This document shows, in pieces, positions 55,451 through 64,000 of a DNA stretch of 64,000 bases. Both the position numbers and the translations under genes were made by a program. Origin of the DNA: Pseudanabaena sp. Chao 1811 (lineage in GTDB: Bacteria > Cyanobacteriota > Cyanobacteriia > Pseudanabaenales > Pseudanabaenaceae). The stretch lies in assembly GCF_027942295.1 (NCBI RefSeq), contig NZ_CP101416.1, positions 3,830,501 through 3,894,500 on the forward strand. The letters run 5' to 3'. Under the pieces are notes generated by a model. The model was not told where the DNA came from, made no database searches, and was given only the letters and a program-made list of their open reading frames with translations. Within the stretch, counting starts at the first letter, position 1, and each line of letters begins with the position of its first letter.

Positions 55451-56097
55451 GAGACTGTCAAGCATTTTGTGTAAAGTCTAGAAGCTAGATGTGGAGACGA
55501 TCCTCAAAGAGGATGGCAAAGCGATTAAGAGCAGGCTTCCAATCACGGATCGGCATTGTCCATTTCTTGGAAATATTCCGCATGGCAAGATAAACCAGCT
55601 TGAAAGCAGTCTCATCAGAGGGAAAAATCTGCTGAGATTTAATCACTTTACGCAAACTGCTATTCATCGACTCAAGTGCCTTGGTGGTGTAAATCGCCCT
55701 GCGAATCTCGGTTGGGAAAGCAAAGAAGGGGATAATATTCGCCCAATGACTGCGCCAAGATTTGGAAATCGACGGATATTGCTTGTCCCATTTCTCAGCA
55801 AAGAGTTCGAGGTTAAACTCTGCCTCCGATTCCGTTGCCGCAGCATAAATCGCCTTGAGGTCAGCACAAACCTGCTTACGCTGTTGCCAAGGCACAAAAG
55901 CGACTGAGTTTCTGACCATGTGGACAATGCATAACTGCACCTGAGTTTTAGGAAATACAGTTTCAATAGCATTGGGAAATCCTGTCAAGCAATCGACACA
56001 AGCAATCAAAATATCTTTGACTCCACGGTTGTGAATTTCGGTGAGTACCGATAGCCAGAACTTTGCACCCTCATTCGGGGAAATCCACATACCCAAT
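55451..56097 (-). pseudogene. IS256 family transposase, 3' half (copy 1)
   Basis: The element end (GAGACTGTCAAGCATTTTGT on the plus strand) matches the right inverted repeat of the two full copies. The coding part, from [20 protein letters not shown] to [12 protein letters not shown] (203 residues), is the C-terminal half only. Compared with the full copies it has a Cys for Gly in the DGLTGF catalytic-Asp motif and TTKALES for TTNAIES, so it is inactive and older. An IS4 fragment cuts it at the 5' side. Confidence 0.9.
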
Positions 56098-56935
56098 AAT
56101 GATGGTGGTCAAAGTAATGAAAATCCCTGAACCATGGGTAATCAGCATCGACCGCACAGACTGGAAATTTGGTAAGACGGTGTTTAATGTGCTGACATTG
56201 GGAGTAGTCCATCAAGGAGTCGCGTTCCCCTTAGTCTGGATGATGCTGAATAAAAAAGGTAACTCGAACACCCGTGAACGCTGTGAACTGTGGAATCGAT
56301 TTCTGGAAATATTTGCAGACCGCAAAATTGACTTTTTAACCGCAGACCGAGAGTTTGTGGGAGAAGAGTGGTTTGATTATTTGCTGTGTGACCCATGTAC
56401 TCCATTTAGAATCCGTATTCGCAAAAACACCTTAATTGACGACGGGCAGAAACAACTACGGGCGGATGTTTGCTTCCAAGACCTTCAAGTGGGTCAATCA
56501 AAGGTATTATCCAAGCCAAGGCTAGTTTGGGGACATTGGCTTTATATTGCAGCTATGCGTCTGAAGAATGGAAATTTGTTAGTTATAGCTACTGCTCATG
56601 ACCCTAATAGCGCGATTGCTGACTATGCTAAACGTTGGGCGATTGAGACTCTCTTTGGTTGCTTTAAATCCCGTGACTTTTGTTTGGAGTCTACTCATCT
56701 TCAAGACCCTGAACGTCTTTCTAAACTTATAGCTTTGCTCACTCTTGCTTTGTGTTGGTGTTTTTCCTCTGGTTTGTGGCAATCTCTCATTAAGACCCTC
56801 AAACCAAAAAAACATGGTCGTTTCCCAAAAAGCATTTTTCGTCTTGGTTTTGATTTCCTCCGTCACTTCATCTTTGACCTTCATCTCAATTCTCAAGCCT
56901 TCTTTAACTCCATTAAATTTTTGTCCTGTACTTAG
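56098..56935 (+). pseudogene. IS4 family transposase, 5'-truncated
   Basis: From the junction with IS256 copy 1 the frame reads MVVKVMKIPEPWVISIDRTD, VWMMLNKKGNSNTRERCELW, FLTADREFVGEEWFDYLL and RWAIETLFGCFKSRDFCLES, giving the D, D and E of an IS4-type DDE enzyme. The N-terminal third is absent. A longer open frame from 56063 begins in reverse IS256 sequence and is not a real start. The stop at 56935 is next to the junction with an inverted copy of the same IS. Confidence 0.88.
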
Positions 56936-57111
56936 GTCAGCACATTAAACACGGTTTTACCGAATTCCCAATCGGTGCGGTCGATAGAAATTACCCAAGG
57001 TTCGGGGATTTGCATGACTTTGACGACCATGAGTGCGATGTTTTCATAGTCCACTTCAAAGTCTCGAAAAAATCTCTGTAACCTCTTATAGTGTGATTCG
57101 ACTTTGGCATA
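56936..57111 (-). pseudogene. IS4 family transposase, N-terminal fragment, inverted
   Basis: On the minus strand this reads LYAKVESHYKRLQRFFRDFE, VDYENIALMVVKVMQIPEPW and VISIDRTDWEFGKTVFNVLT. It overlaps the first 33 residues of the adjacent plus-strand fragment with a few substitutions (Q for K, E for K), so it belongs to a second copy of the IS. IS256 copy 2 cuts it on the right. Confidence 0.85.
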
Positions 57112-58438
57112 AAGAGTGTAAAGTGAAGTGTGTAAAGTCTGGGATATATACAGAGAGATGATCTAGACACACAATTACCAACACTAAAACTGATGAATAT
57201 ACGCAAAGAATTGCTCGACGAATTGCTGCAAGAATGTAAAACACCACCTGACCTATTCGGAGAAGGAGGAATCCTGAAGCAACTGACGACCGCATTAGTG
57301 GAGAGAGCATTGGAAGCAGAACTATCCATGCATCTGGGCTACGGAAAACATGAACCAAGACCAGAAGGACAAACCAACAGTCGCAACGGTTATAGCCAGA
57401 AAAAAGTGCAAGGTGACTTTGGCGTAGCCGAAATCGCAGTCCCCCGAGATCGGCAAGGGGAGTTTGAACCACAGATGGTGAAGAAAGGACAAAGCCGCTT
57501 GTCAGGACTAGATGAAAAGATCATTGCTCTCTACGCACGAGGTATGAGTGTCAGGGATATTCAAGCCCAGTTGCAAGAAATGTATGGTGTTGAAGTATCA
57601 CCAACACTTATTTCCAATGTTACAGATGCAGTAATTGACGAGGTGAAGCAATGGCAAAACCGTCCCCTTGAAGCAGTCTATCCAATCGTCTTTCTGGACT
57701 GTCTAGTCATCAAAGTCCGAGACAATGGCAGAGTGATTAACAAATCCTTGTACTTTGCCTTGGGCGTGAATATGGACGGGTACAAGGAATTACTGGGTAT
57801 GTGGATTTCTCCGAATGAAGGTGCGAAATTCTGGTTGTCAGTACTCACCGAAATTCACAACCGTGGGGTCAAAGATATTTTGATTGCCTGTGTCGATGGC
57901 TTGACTGGTTTCCCTAATGCGATTGAGACGGTATTTCCTAAAACTCAGGTGCAGTTATGCATTGTCCACATGGTCAGAAACTCGGTCGCTTTTGTACCTT
58001 GGCAACAGCGTAAGCAAGTTTGTGCTGACCTCAAGGCTATTTATAGCGCGGCGACGGAATCGGAGGCTGAGTTTAATCTCGAACTCTTTGCTGAAAAGTG
58101 GGACAAGCAATATCCATCAATCTCCAAGTCTTGGCGCAGTCATTGGGCAAACATTATCCCCTTCTTTGCTTTCCCGACCGAGATTCGCAGGGCGATTTAT
58201 ACCACCTATGCGATTGAGTCGATGAACAGTAGTTTGCGGAAGGTGATTAAATCCCAACAGATTTTTCCCTCTGATGATGCTGCTTTCAAGCTCGTTTATT
58301 TAGCAATGCGGAATATCTCGAAGAAGTGGACGATGCCGATTCGTGATTGGAAACCTGCTCTTAATCGCTTTGCCATCCTCTTCGAGGATCGTCTCCACGT
58401 CTAGCTTCTAGACTTTACACATTTTACTTGACAATCTC
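57112..58438 (+). mobile_element. IS256 family insertion sequence, copy 2
   Basis: A complete 1327-base element. The left end AAGAGTGTAAAGTGAAGTGT and right end (reverse complement GAGATTGTCAAGTAAAATGT) are imperfect inverted repeats that both continue GTAAAGTCT. The flanking 8-mers (TTGGCATA and AACGAATT) differ, so no target duplication is left and the surroundings have been rearranged since insertion. Confidence 0.92.
57193..58404 (+). CDS. IS256 family transposase (copy 2)
   Basis: A 403-residue mutator-type DDE transposase: [20 protein letters not shown], the [20 protein letters not shown] domain, catalytic Asp in [15 protein letters not shown] and [15 protein letters not shown], and Glu in [15 protein letters not shown]. 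The last motif has Tyr where the third copy has Asn. It differs from the third copy at very few positions, so transposition was recent. AACTGATG upstream has no clear ribosome site. Confidence 0.93.
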   Translation: MNIRKELLDELLQECKTPPDLFGEGGILKQLTTALVERALEAELSMHLGYGKHEPRPEGQTNSRNGYSQKKVQGDFGVAEIAVPRDRQGEFEPQMVKKGQSRLSGLDEKIIALYARGMSVRDIQAQLQEMYGVEVSPTLISNVTDAVIDEVKQWQNRPLEAVYPIVFLDCLVIKVRDNGRVINKSLYFALGVNMDGYKELLGMWISPNEGAKFWLSVLTEIHNRGVKDILIACVDGLTGFPNAIETVFPKTQVQLCIVHMVRNSVAFVPWQQRKQVCADLKAIYSAATESEAEFNLELFAEKWDKQYPSISKSWRSHWANIIPFFAFPTEIRRAIYTTYAIESMNSSLRKVIKSQQIFPSDDAAFKLVYLAMRNISKKWTMPIRDWKPALNRFAILFEDRLHV

Positions 58439-58508
58439 AACGAATTTTCTCGGGGCTATTTATCTCACTGCTTCCTTTATCTGGCTTAATTGATGACACG
58501 CCCTAGAG
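58439..58508 (+). pseudogene. Tail of an IS5-like transposase
   Basis: Directly after IS256 copy 2 the plus strand reads TNFLGAIYLTASFIWLN and a TGA, close to the NFLG-x-IYL...IWL ending of IS5-type transposases, followed by ATGACACGCCCTA that could be its terminal repeat. Only about 17 codons remain. Confidence 0.45.
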
Positions 58509-58551
58509 TACACTATTTTCTAGATTTACGCTTTACCGATTAAGCGATCAC
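58509..58551 (-). pseudogene. UvrB C-terminal remnant, part 1
   Basis: On the minus strand the last codons read CDRLIGKA and stop at 58526, matching the DRLIGKA ending of the real uvrB at 62301, including about ten bases beyond the stop. The ISAs1 element interrupts the remnant here at the duplicated target AAGCGATCAC. Confidence 0.7.
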
Positions 58552-59469
58552 TAGGGCAACCGCACACGTTTCTTAACAAACTAGTAAGCATTTTTAACAA
58601 GGAGAAAAAGGTAGAAACGAGAGAATAGAGAATATTTAGAATGAGCAGCCCAAAATGCTAGATACAGTCAACCCCATCGGATTAATCGAAACCCACTTTG
58701 GGAACTTGCAAGATCCCAGAGCAGCACACGGTATCCTGCATAAGCTGCTCGACATATTGATAATCACGATTTGTGCAGTGATCTGTGGAGCTGATAATTT
58801 CATCGCAATCGCCGAATATGGCAAAGAGAAAGAAGAATGGTTAAAGACATTTTTGGAATTAGCCAACGGCATACCATCAGTAGATACATTCGAGAGATTA
58901 TTTGCGAGACTAAAGCCAGAAGAATTGCAAAAAAGCTTTATTAGTTGGATGGAAGCAGTCCATAAATCAACCGATGGAGAATTGATTAACATAGATGGCA
59001 AAACTCTGAGAGGGGCAAAGGGATCAGGAAATTCACGTAGTCTGATTCATATGGTGAGTGTGTGGTCAGCATCACAACATTTGGTATTGGGACAGAAAAA
59101 AGTAGACGAGAAATCCAATGAAATAACAGCGATTCCATCATTGCTAAAAATGTTAGCGATACGAGGTTCAGTGGTGAGCATAGATGCAATGGGATGTCAG
59201 ACCGAAATCGCGAAAACAATCATCGAAGAGGGAGCAGATTATGTGTTAGCGCTGAAAGGCAATCAAGGTAATCTCCATAAAGATGTGCGTGAACTATTTA
59301 CCTCTGCACGAGAACAGAACTTCAAAAATATTGAACATCAGTTCTATGAAACGGTTGAGAAAGGACATGGGCGCATTGAAACCCGTCGCTATTGGACAAT
59401 GGGTAATACCGAATACTTAATTGGTGCGGAGAAATGGATAGGTTTGAAAAGTATTGGTATGGTTGAATC

Positions 59470-60796
59470 GAGAGTGTAAAGTGAAGTGTGTAAAGTCTGG
59501 GATATATACAGAGAGATGATCTAGACACACAATTACCAACACTAAAACTGATGAATATACGCAAAGAATTGCTCGACGAATTGCTGCAAGAATGTAAAAC
59601 ACCACCTGACCTATTCGGAGAAGGAGGAATCCTGAAACAACTGACAACCGCGTTGGTGGAGAGAGCATTGGAAGCAGAACTATCAACCCATCTGGGATAC
59701 GGTAAGCACGAACCTAGACCAGAAGGACAAACTAACAGTCGCAACGGTTATAGCCAGAAAAAAGTGCAAGGTGACTTTGGCGTAGCCGAAATCGCAGTCC
59801 CCCGAGATCGGCAAGGGGAGTTTGAACCGCAGATGGTGAAGAAAGGACAAAGTCGCTTGTCAGGACTAGATGAAAAGATCATTGCTCTCTACGCACGAGG
59901 TATGAGTGTCAGGGATATTCAAGCCCAGTTGCAAGAAATGTATGGTGTTGAAGTATCACCAACACTTATTTCCAATGTTACAGATGCAGTAATTGACGAG
60001 GTGAAGCAATGGCAAAACCGTCCCCTTGAAGCAGTCTATCCAATCGTCTTTCTGGACTGTCTAGTCATCAAAGTCCGAGACAATGGCAGAGTGATTAACA
60101 AATCCTTGTACTTTGCCTTGGGCGTGAATATGGACGGGTACAAGGAATTACTGGGTATGTGGATTTCTCCGAATGAAGGTGCGAAATTCTGGTTGTCAGT
60201 ACTCACCGAAATTCACAACCGTGGGGTCAAAGATATTTTGATTGCCTGTGTCGATGGCTTGACTGGTTTCCCTAATGCGATTGAGACGGTATTTCCTAAA
60301 ACTCAGGTGCAGTTATGCATTGTCCACATGGTCAGAAACTCGGTCGCTTTTGTACCTTGGCAACAACGCAAGCAAGTTTGTGCTGACCTCAAGGCTATTT
60401 ATAGCGCGGCGACGGAATCGGAGGCTGAGTTTAATCTCGAACTCTTTGCTGAAAAGTGGGACAAGCAATATCCATCAATCTCCAAGTCTTGGCGCAGTCA
60501 TTGGGCAAACATTATCCCCTTCTTTGCTTTCCCGACCGAGATTCGCAGGGCGATTTATACCACCAATGCGATTGAGTCGATGAACAGTAGTTTGCGGAAG
60601 GTGATTAAATCCCAACAGATTTTTCCCTCTGATGATGCTGCTTTCAAGCTCGTTTATTTAGCAATGCGGAATATCTCGAAGAAGTGGACGATGCCGATTC
60701 GTGATTGGAAACCTGCTCTTAATCGCTTTGCCATCCTCTTCGAGGATCGTCTCCACGTCTAGCTTCTAGACTTTACACATTTTACTTGACAGTCTC
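59470..60796 (+). mobile_element. IS256 family insertion sequence, copy 3
   Basis: A complete 1327-base element with inverted repeats GAGAGTGTAAAGTGAAGTGT and (right end, reversed) GAGACTGTCAAGTAAAATGT. It is flanked by an exact 8-base target duplication GTTGAATC (59462-59469 and 60797-60804), proving simple insertion into the ISAs1 transposase gene. Confidence 0.97.
59551..60762 (+). CDS. IS256 family transposase (copy 3)
   Basis: A 403-residue intact transposase nearly identical to copy 2. It has Thr for Met near LSTHLGYG and the canonical TTNAIES motif, so of the three copies this one looks most likely to be active. Catalytic Asp residues are in FLDCLVIKV and ACVDGLTGF. It is embedded in ISAs1 with a clean target duplication. 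Confidence 0.95.
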   Translation: MNIRKELLDELLQECKTPPDLFGEGGILKQLTTALVERALEAELSTHLGYGKHEPRPEGQTNSRNGYSQKKVQGDFGVAEIAVPRDRQGEFEPQMVKKGQSRLSGLDEKIIALYARGMSVRDIQAQLQEMYGVEVSPTLISNVTDAVIDEVKQWQNRPLEAVYPIVFLDCLVIKVRDNGRVINKSLYFALGVNMDGYKELLGMWISPNEGAKFWLSVLTEIHNRGVKDILIACVDGLTGFPNAIETVFPKTQVQLCIVHMVRNSVAFVPWQQRKQVCADLKAIYSAATESEAEFNLELFAEKWDKQYPSISKSWRSHWANIIPFFAFPTEIRRAIYTTNAIESMNSSLRKVIKSQQIFPSDDAAFKLVYLAMRNISKKWTMPIRDWKPALNRFAILFEDRLHV

Positions 60797-61189
60797 GTTG
60801 AATCAGATCGAATTATAAATGGAACTATTTCTACTGAACAGCGATACTATCTGCTTAGTCTTGAGAGTGATGTCCACAGATTTTCCCAATCTGTCAGAAA
60901 TCACTGGAGTATTGAAAATCGACTACATTGGATTCTCGATGTTGGCTTTAATGAGGATGCTTCTCAATCCTGTCGAGGCTATATTGCCGAAAACTTAGCT
61001 GTTATACGTCATATCAGTTTAAATTTGTTGTCAAGAGATAAAACTAGTAAGGTCGGGGTCAAGACTAAACGTCTTAAAGCTGGCTGGAACAATAACTATC
61101 TTAAGGATGTCCTAAGTGCCTTAAACATAGTCGCTGTCTAAATCTCGTTAATTGTTAAGAAACGTGTGCGGTTGCCCTAAAGCGATCAC

Positions 61190-61262
61190 ACAATAACTTG
61201 ATCTTGTCGCAAAAAACGCCAGATTGTTCAAGTTATTGTTTCTTGGCTGCATTTTTCTTCTG
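61190..61262 (-). pseudogene. UvrB C-terminal remnant, part 2
   Basis: Together with part 1 the minus strand reads QKKNAAKKQ, an in-frame TAA, then LEQSGVFCDKIKLLCDRLIG, aligning without gaps to [20 protein letters not shown] at the end of UvrB (the UVR motif). The stop and many substitutions show it is a decayed tail, not a working gene. Confidence 0.72.
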
Positions 61263-61325
61263 TATTAGCGATCTCATTGACATTACTCTGCTCCGCCGCC
61301 TCAACTTTTTGTTCGACATCTTTCA

Positions 61326-61592
61326 TCAATAAACCTCATCATGAGTACCAATATCGATAAGAATGATCGCCTCTGAGTCAACGCTGAAGACAATGCGACA
61401 ATCATAACCGCAAGAACAAGCCTGAAATCCTTCCAACTTGCCCCTAAGAGGATGTGTACCTAAACTCGGTGCAAACACATCTAACTCCATTTGCTGAATC
61501 ACATTCTCTATGCGATTTTTTAGCTCAGGATTTCGTTTAACATATCGCCTCAAAGCACGCCCAAACTTTGGCGAAAAAACAATCTTTCTCAT
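61326..61592 (-). CDS. RelE/YafQ-type mRNA interferase toxin
   Basis: An 88-residue basic protein: MRKIVFSPKFGRALRRYVKR, a middle helix with RIENVIQQMELDVFAPSLGT, then HPLRGKLEGFQACSCGYDCR and IVFSVDSEAIILIDIGTHDE, the RelE/ParE strand pattern with the conserved ending L-x-x-I-G-T-H-D-E-V-Y seen in the YafQ/RelE-like group. It would cleave ribosome-bound mRNA. The antitoxin gene is three bases upstream on the same strand. Confidence 0.9.
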   Translation of the reverse strand: MRKIVFSPKFGRALRRYVKRNPELKNRIENVIQQMELDVFAPSLGTHPLRGKLEGFQACSCGYDCRIVFSVDSEAIILIDIGTHDEVY

Positions 61593-61595
61593 AGA

Positions 61596-61820
61596 TTATT
61601 CGGGCGCATCAAGCATATTGCGTAATTCTGCGATCGCCTCTTCTGCTGTGTAAGACTTTAATTCACCAGCTTGATACGCCGCTAGTGCCTCCCGTCCATT
61701 TTGAGCAATCTCATCGCGCCGACGCTCAATCTGACGATCGCGAATAATTTGTAACAACATATCTTGTTGTTCTGTCGATAGTTGTTCAACAACCTCAAGT
61801 GCTGCTGCAAGTGTAACCAT
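61596..61820 (-). CDS. Antitoxin of the RelE-type pair
   Basis: A 74-residue acidic protein starting MVTLAAALEVVEQLSTEQQD; a longer start at 61835 adds five unlikely residues. It continues LLQIIRDRQIERRRDEIAQN and ends with TAEEAIAELRNMLDAPE, typical of small cyanobacterial antitoxins that precede a RelE-fold toxin. The three-base gap to the toxin gene shows co-translation. Confidence 0.85.
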   Translation of the reverse strand: MVTLAAALEVVEQLSTEQQDMLLQIIRDRQIERRRDEIAQNGREALAAYQAGELKSYTAEEAIAELRNMLDAPE

Positions 61821-61847
61821 TTCAAAACACTCCACTTGATATTTTTA

Positions 61848-62243
61848 TTAACTTAAATTGATTGTATTCGCATTTTCTATATTGGCGATCGCCTTCACTG
61901 TCGCACTATCCCGTGCATCAATTGTCTGTGAGACATTCTTTTGATTGCCAGTATTGATCTGCTGCTGGATTTGCTGCACATCCGCCACCAACTCATTCCA
62001 AAAATCAGACTTCCGCAGTTTCTCAATTTCCAGAAATGGCACAACATTTTCTTGCAAGCCAGCCTCGGATTTACTCGCCTCAGATGATTCCAAAGCCTTG
62101 ATCGCCTCAGGTTCACCCGCAAATTTTGCCTTCAGTTTTGCCCAAGCCTTCTTTGCCAAATCCACCGCACCCTTGGCAAGTTCACCAGCACTTGCCTTAA
62201 TCGCCCCATCAAAGATCACCTTCAATATTTCTGCTCCAGTCAT
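61848..62243 (-). CDS. Solitary STAND-like N-terminal module
   Basis: A 131-residue protein beginning MTGAEILKVIFDGAIKASAG, with ELAKGAVDLAKKAWAKLKAK, an acidic middle and an Asn/Gln/Ala ending (QINTGNQKNVSQTIDARDSA, ENANTINLS). Its order of a GAGELAK-like helix followed by an Asn/Gln-rich tail resembles the module at 19677-20123 attached to the STAND gene. AGGAAG precedes the ATG at good spacing. No NTPase domain follows it; the antitoxin gene is 27 bases downstream. Confidence 0.55.
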   Translation of the reverse strand: MTGAEILKVIFDGAIKASAGELAKGAVDLAKKAWAKLKAKFAGEPEAIKALESSEASKSEAGLQENVVPFLEIEKLRKSDFWNELVADVQQIQQQINTGNQKNVSQTIDARDSATVKAIANIENANTINLS

Positions 62244-62300
62244 AATAACTTCCTATATTCTAAATTCACTTTCCCTAAAATTTTATCTTGTTTTCTGGAT

Positions 62301-64000
62301 TTATGCTTTACCGATTAAGCGATCGCGTAGAGCCTTGATCTTGTCGCGAAAAGCAGCAGCTTGCTCGAATTCCTGCTTCTTCGCAGCATCTTTCATTTGG
62401 GCTTCCAACTGCTCGATGATCGCGGGAATGTCATCTAGAGAAATCTCCTTCGCATTATTGACCACATACTCAAGCTGACGCTCATTGAGGCGGCGCGAAA
62501 CAGATAGAAAATCGAGAATCGCGTTACCTTCAAGCGACTTCACAATTGACCTTGGCGTAATATTATTGTCTTCATTGTATTTAATCTGAATGCGGCGGCG
62601 GCGTTCCGTTTCGGAAATTGCCTTTTCCATACTGTTAGTCAAGCGATCAGCGTACATAATCACCTGTCCTGCCACATTTCGCGCCGCCCGTCCGATGGTT
62701 TGAATTAGCGATCGCTCGGCTCTTAAAAAACCTTCCTTATCTGCATCCAGAATCGCCACCAGTGACACTTCAGGCAAATCTAAACCTTCCCGCAACAAGT
62801 TCACTCCGATCAGAACATCAAACTCTCCTTTTCGCAGAGCTTGCAGGATTTCAATTCGTTCAATAGATTTGATGTCGGAATGGAGATATCGCACCGATAG
62901 ATTTCGCTCTTGAAAATAGGTAGTCAAATCCTCCGCCATTTTCTTAGTTAGGGTTGTAATTAAGACCCGTTCCTTGCGCTTAATTCGCAATTGAATCTCA
63001 TGATAGAGATCGTCAACTTGTCCCTCAGTTGGACGCACAAATATCTCAGGATCGACTACGCCTGTGGGTCTGATGATCTGCTCAACTACTTGTTCTGAAA
63101 CTTCCATTTCCCAATCTCCGGGGGTGGCGGAAACAAAAATACATTGCTTGACCATATCCCAAAATTCATCAGCCTTGAGAGGTCGATTGTCCGCTGCACT
63201 GGGCAAACGGAAGCCATGATCGATCAGCGTCATTTTCCTTGCGCGATCGCCATTATACATTCCTCTAATTTGCGGTATAGAAACGTGAGACTCATCGACA
63301 ATCAATAACCAATCATCCTTGGGAAAATAGTCTACTAGACAGGCTGGAGACTCTCCCGCTTGCCGTCCTGCGAGATGCCGTGAATAGTTCTCTACGCCAT
63401 TACAGAAACCCACTTCTTGTAGTAGTTCCAAATCATACTTTGTACGTTGTTCTAGACGTTGAGCTTCTAGCAATTTTCCTGCGTTAGTTAATTCTTCGAG
63501 ACGTTCTTCGAGTTCTGCTTTAATATCTGCACAGGCAATTTCTAAGCGATCAGCAGGGGTGACAAAGTGCCTTGCAGGATAGATATTCAGAGCTTCCATA
63601 CTTTGCAAAATCTCACCCGTCACAGGATCGACATAGCGAATTGCTTCAATCTCATCGCCAAAAAATTCTACGCGAATGGTGCGATCTTCGTAGGCAGGTC
63701 CAATTTCTAAAATGTCTCCCTTGACACGGAATTTACCTCGACCTAGCTCAATATCATTGCGCTCATACTGCACGTTGGTTAAAGCTTTTAGCAATTCCCT
63801 TTGATCATATTCCACACCCACTGCTAGCGGAATCGAAGCCTTGAGATATTCCTCTGGAATTCCTAAACCATAGATGCAGCTTACGGAGGCGACCACAATT
63901 ACATCTTTACGCTCAAACAGTGATCGCGTGGCGGAGTGGCGTAGCATATCAATTTCGTCATTAATTGAAGCAGTCTTCTCAATGTAGGTATCGGTAACGG
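62301..64000 (-). CDS. uvrB: Excinuclease ABC subunit B, C-terminal part
   Basis: UvrB verifies damage and holds DNA for UvrC in nucleotide excision repair. The frame runs off the right edge, so roughly the first 100 residues are outside the window. Visible are [50 protein letters not shown], the helicase motifs [20 protein letters not shown] and [29 protein letters not shown], and the C-terminal UVR motif [20 protein letters not shown]. The C-terminus is intact (DRLIGKA). Confidence 0.96.
   Translation of the reverse strand, partial: VTDTYIEKTASINDEIDMLRHSATRSLFERKDVIVVASVSCIYGLGIPEEYLKASIPLAVGVEYDQRELLKALTNVQYERNDIELGRGKFRVKGDILEIGPAYEDRTIRVEFFGDEIEAIRYVDPVTGEILQSMEALNIYPARHFVTPADRLEIACADIKAELEERLEELTNAGKLLEAQRLEQRTKYDLELLQEVGFCNGVENYSRHLAGRQAGESPACLVDYFPKDDWLLIVDESHVSIPQIRGMYNGDRARKMTLIDHGFRLPSAADNRPLKADEFWDMVKQCIFVSATPGDWEMEVSEQVVEQIIRPTGVVDPEIFVRPTEGQVDDLYHEIQLRIKRKERVLITTLTKKMAEDLTTYFQERNLSVRYLHSDIKSIERIEILQALRKGEFDVLIGVNLLREGLDLPEVSLVAILDADKEGFLRAERSLIQTIGRAARNVAGQVIMYADRLTNSMEKAISETERRRRIQIKYNEDNNITPRSIVKSLEGNAILDFLSVSRRLNERQLEYVVNNAKEISLDDIPAIIEQLEAQMKDAAKKQEFEQAAAFRDKIKALRDRLIGKA

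Larger units (their letters stand above)
58655..61141 (+). pseudogene. ISAs1 family transposase, split by IS256 copy 3
   Basis: The 5' part (58655 to 59469, 271 codons) reads MLDTVNPIGLIETHFGNLQD, INIDGKTLRGAKGSGNSRSL and VVSIDAMGCQTEIAKTIIEE. The 3' part resumes at 60797 with VESDRIINGTISTEQRYYLL and has RNHWSIENRLHWILDVGFNE, ending ALNIVAV at 61141. Removing the IS256 and one copy of GTTGAATC restores a single 383-residue frame with DDE motifs intact. The gene is otherwise undamaged. Confidence 0.95.
58552..61179 (+). mobile_element. ISAs1 family insertion sequence, interrupted by IS256
   Basis: Perfect 28-base terminal inverted repeats begin TAGGGCAACCGCACACGTTT. A 10-base target duplication, AAGCGATCAC, flanks it (58542-58551 and 61180-61189). 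Without the IS256 insert and its duplication the element is about 1.29 kb, normal for ISAs1. Confidence 0.95.

Noticed and set aside
56063-56098. Extended N-terminus of the IS4 transposase frame (MHPHSGKSTYPI)
   Set aside because: These codons are reverse-strand IS256 sequence across a junction, so they are not a genuine transposase start.

Overview
The window is chromosomal DNA from a cyanobacterium, most likely a thin filamentous non-heterocystous type such as Pseudanabaena. This is inferred from very frequent HIP1 octamers (GCGATCGC), chlI (chlorophyll synthesis), the split b and b' subunits of the ATP synthase, a thylakoid PSI-type factor, the XisH/XisI family and several protein families confined to cyanobacteria. 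No database search was possible.

Layout. 1-8.9 kb: the end of argC, thiL, a BrnT-like toxin-antitoxin pair, chlI, a DUF938 methyltransferase, an M23 peptidase next to birA, and a secreted subtilase. 9.2-14.3 kb: an ATP synthase operon (atpI-B-E-b'-b-delta-A) that ends at a strong terminator without the gamma gene. 14.3-20.1 kb: an accessory island with four toxin-antitoxin or XisHI-type modules separated by copies of one direct repeat, then a STAND NTPase with near-identical TPRs, split from its N-terminal module by one in-frame TGA. 20.3-54.8 kb: mostly housekeeping and conserved genes: glycosyltransferase 9, pentapeptide protein, DUF45 peptidase, DUF3352 protein, a HxlR/CDGSH/pirin cluster, VanW, murG, ClC, two M16 peptidases, a NUDIX gene, a two-component system, a PSI-type thioredoxin-fold protein, folE, SDR, peroxiredoxin, ispD, mfd, acs and a K+-channel-like protein. 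54.9-61.2 kb: a nested insertion-sequence graveyard with IS1, IS256 (three copies), IS4, IS5-like and ISAs1 pieces. Exact target duplications show ISAs1 interrupted by IS256, and ISAs1 itself sits in a degenerate copy of the uvrB 3' end. 61.3-64 kb: a RelE-type toxin-antitoxin pair, a solitary STAND-like N-terminal module, and the 3' part of the real uvrB.

Two layers of small repeats run through the window. Many genes end at unusually long perfect hairpins (stems of about 15-25 bp, often with three-base loops) that can serve as two-way terminators. Several MITE-like palindromic repeats lie between genes, and one GC-rich palindrome appears to have been absorbed in frame into mfd.

The best candidates for something undescribed are the repeat-punctuated toxin-antitoxin array downstream of atpA, the split STAND gene with its distant solitary module, the uvrB tail remnant, and the three-base-loop hairpins.
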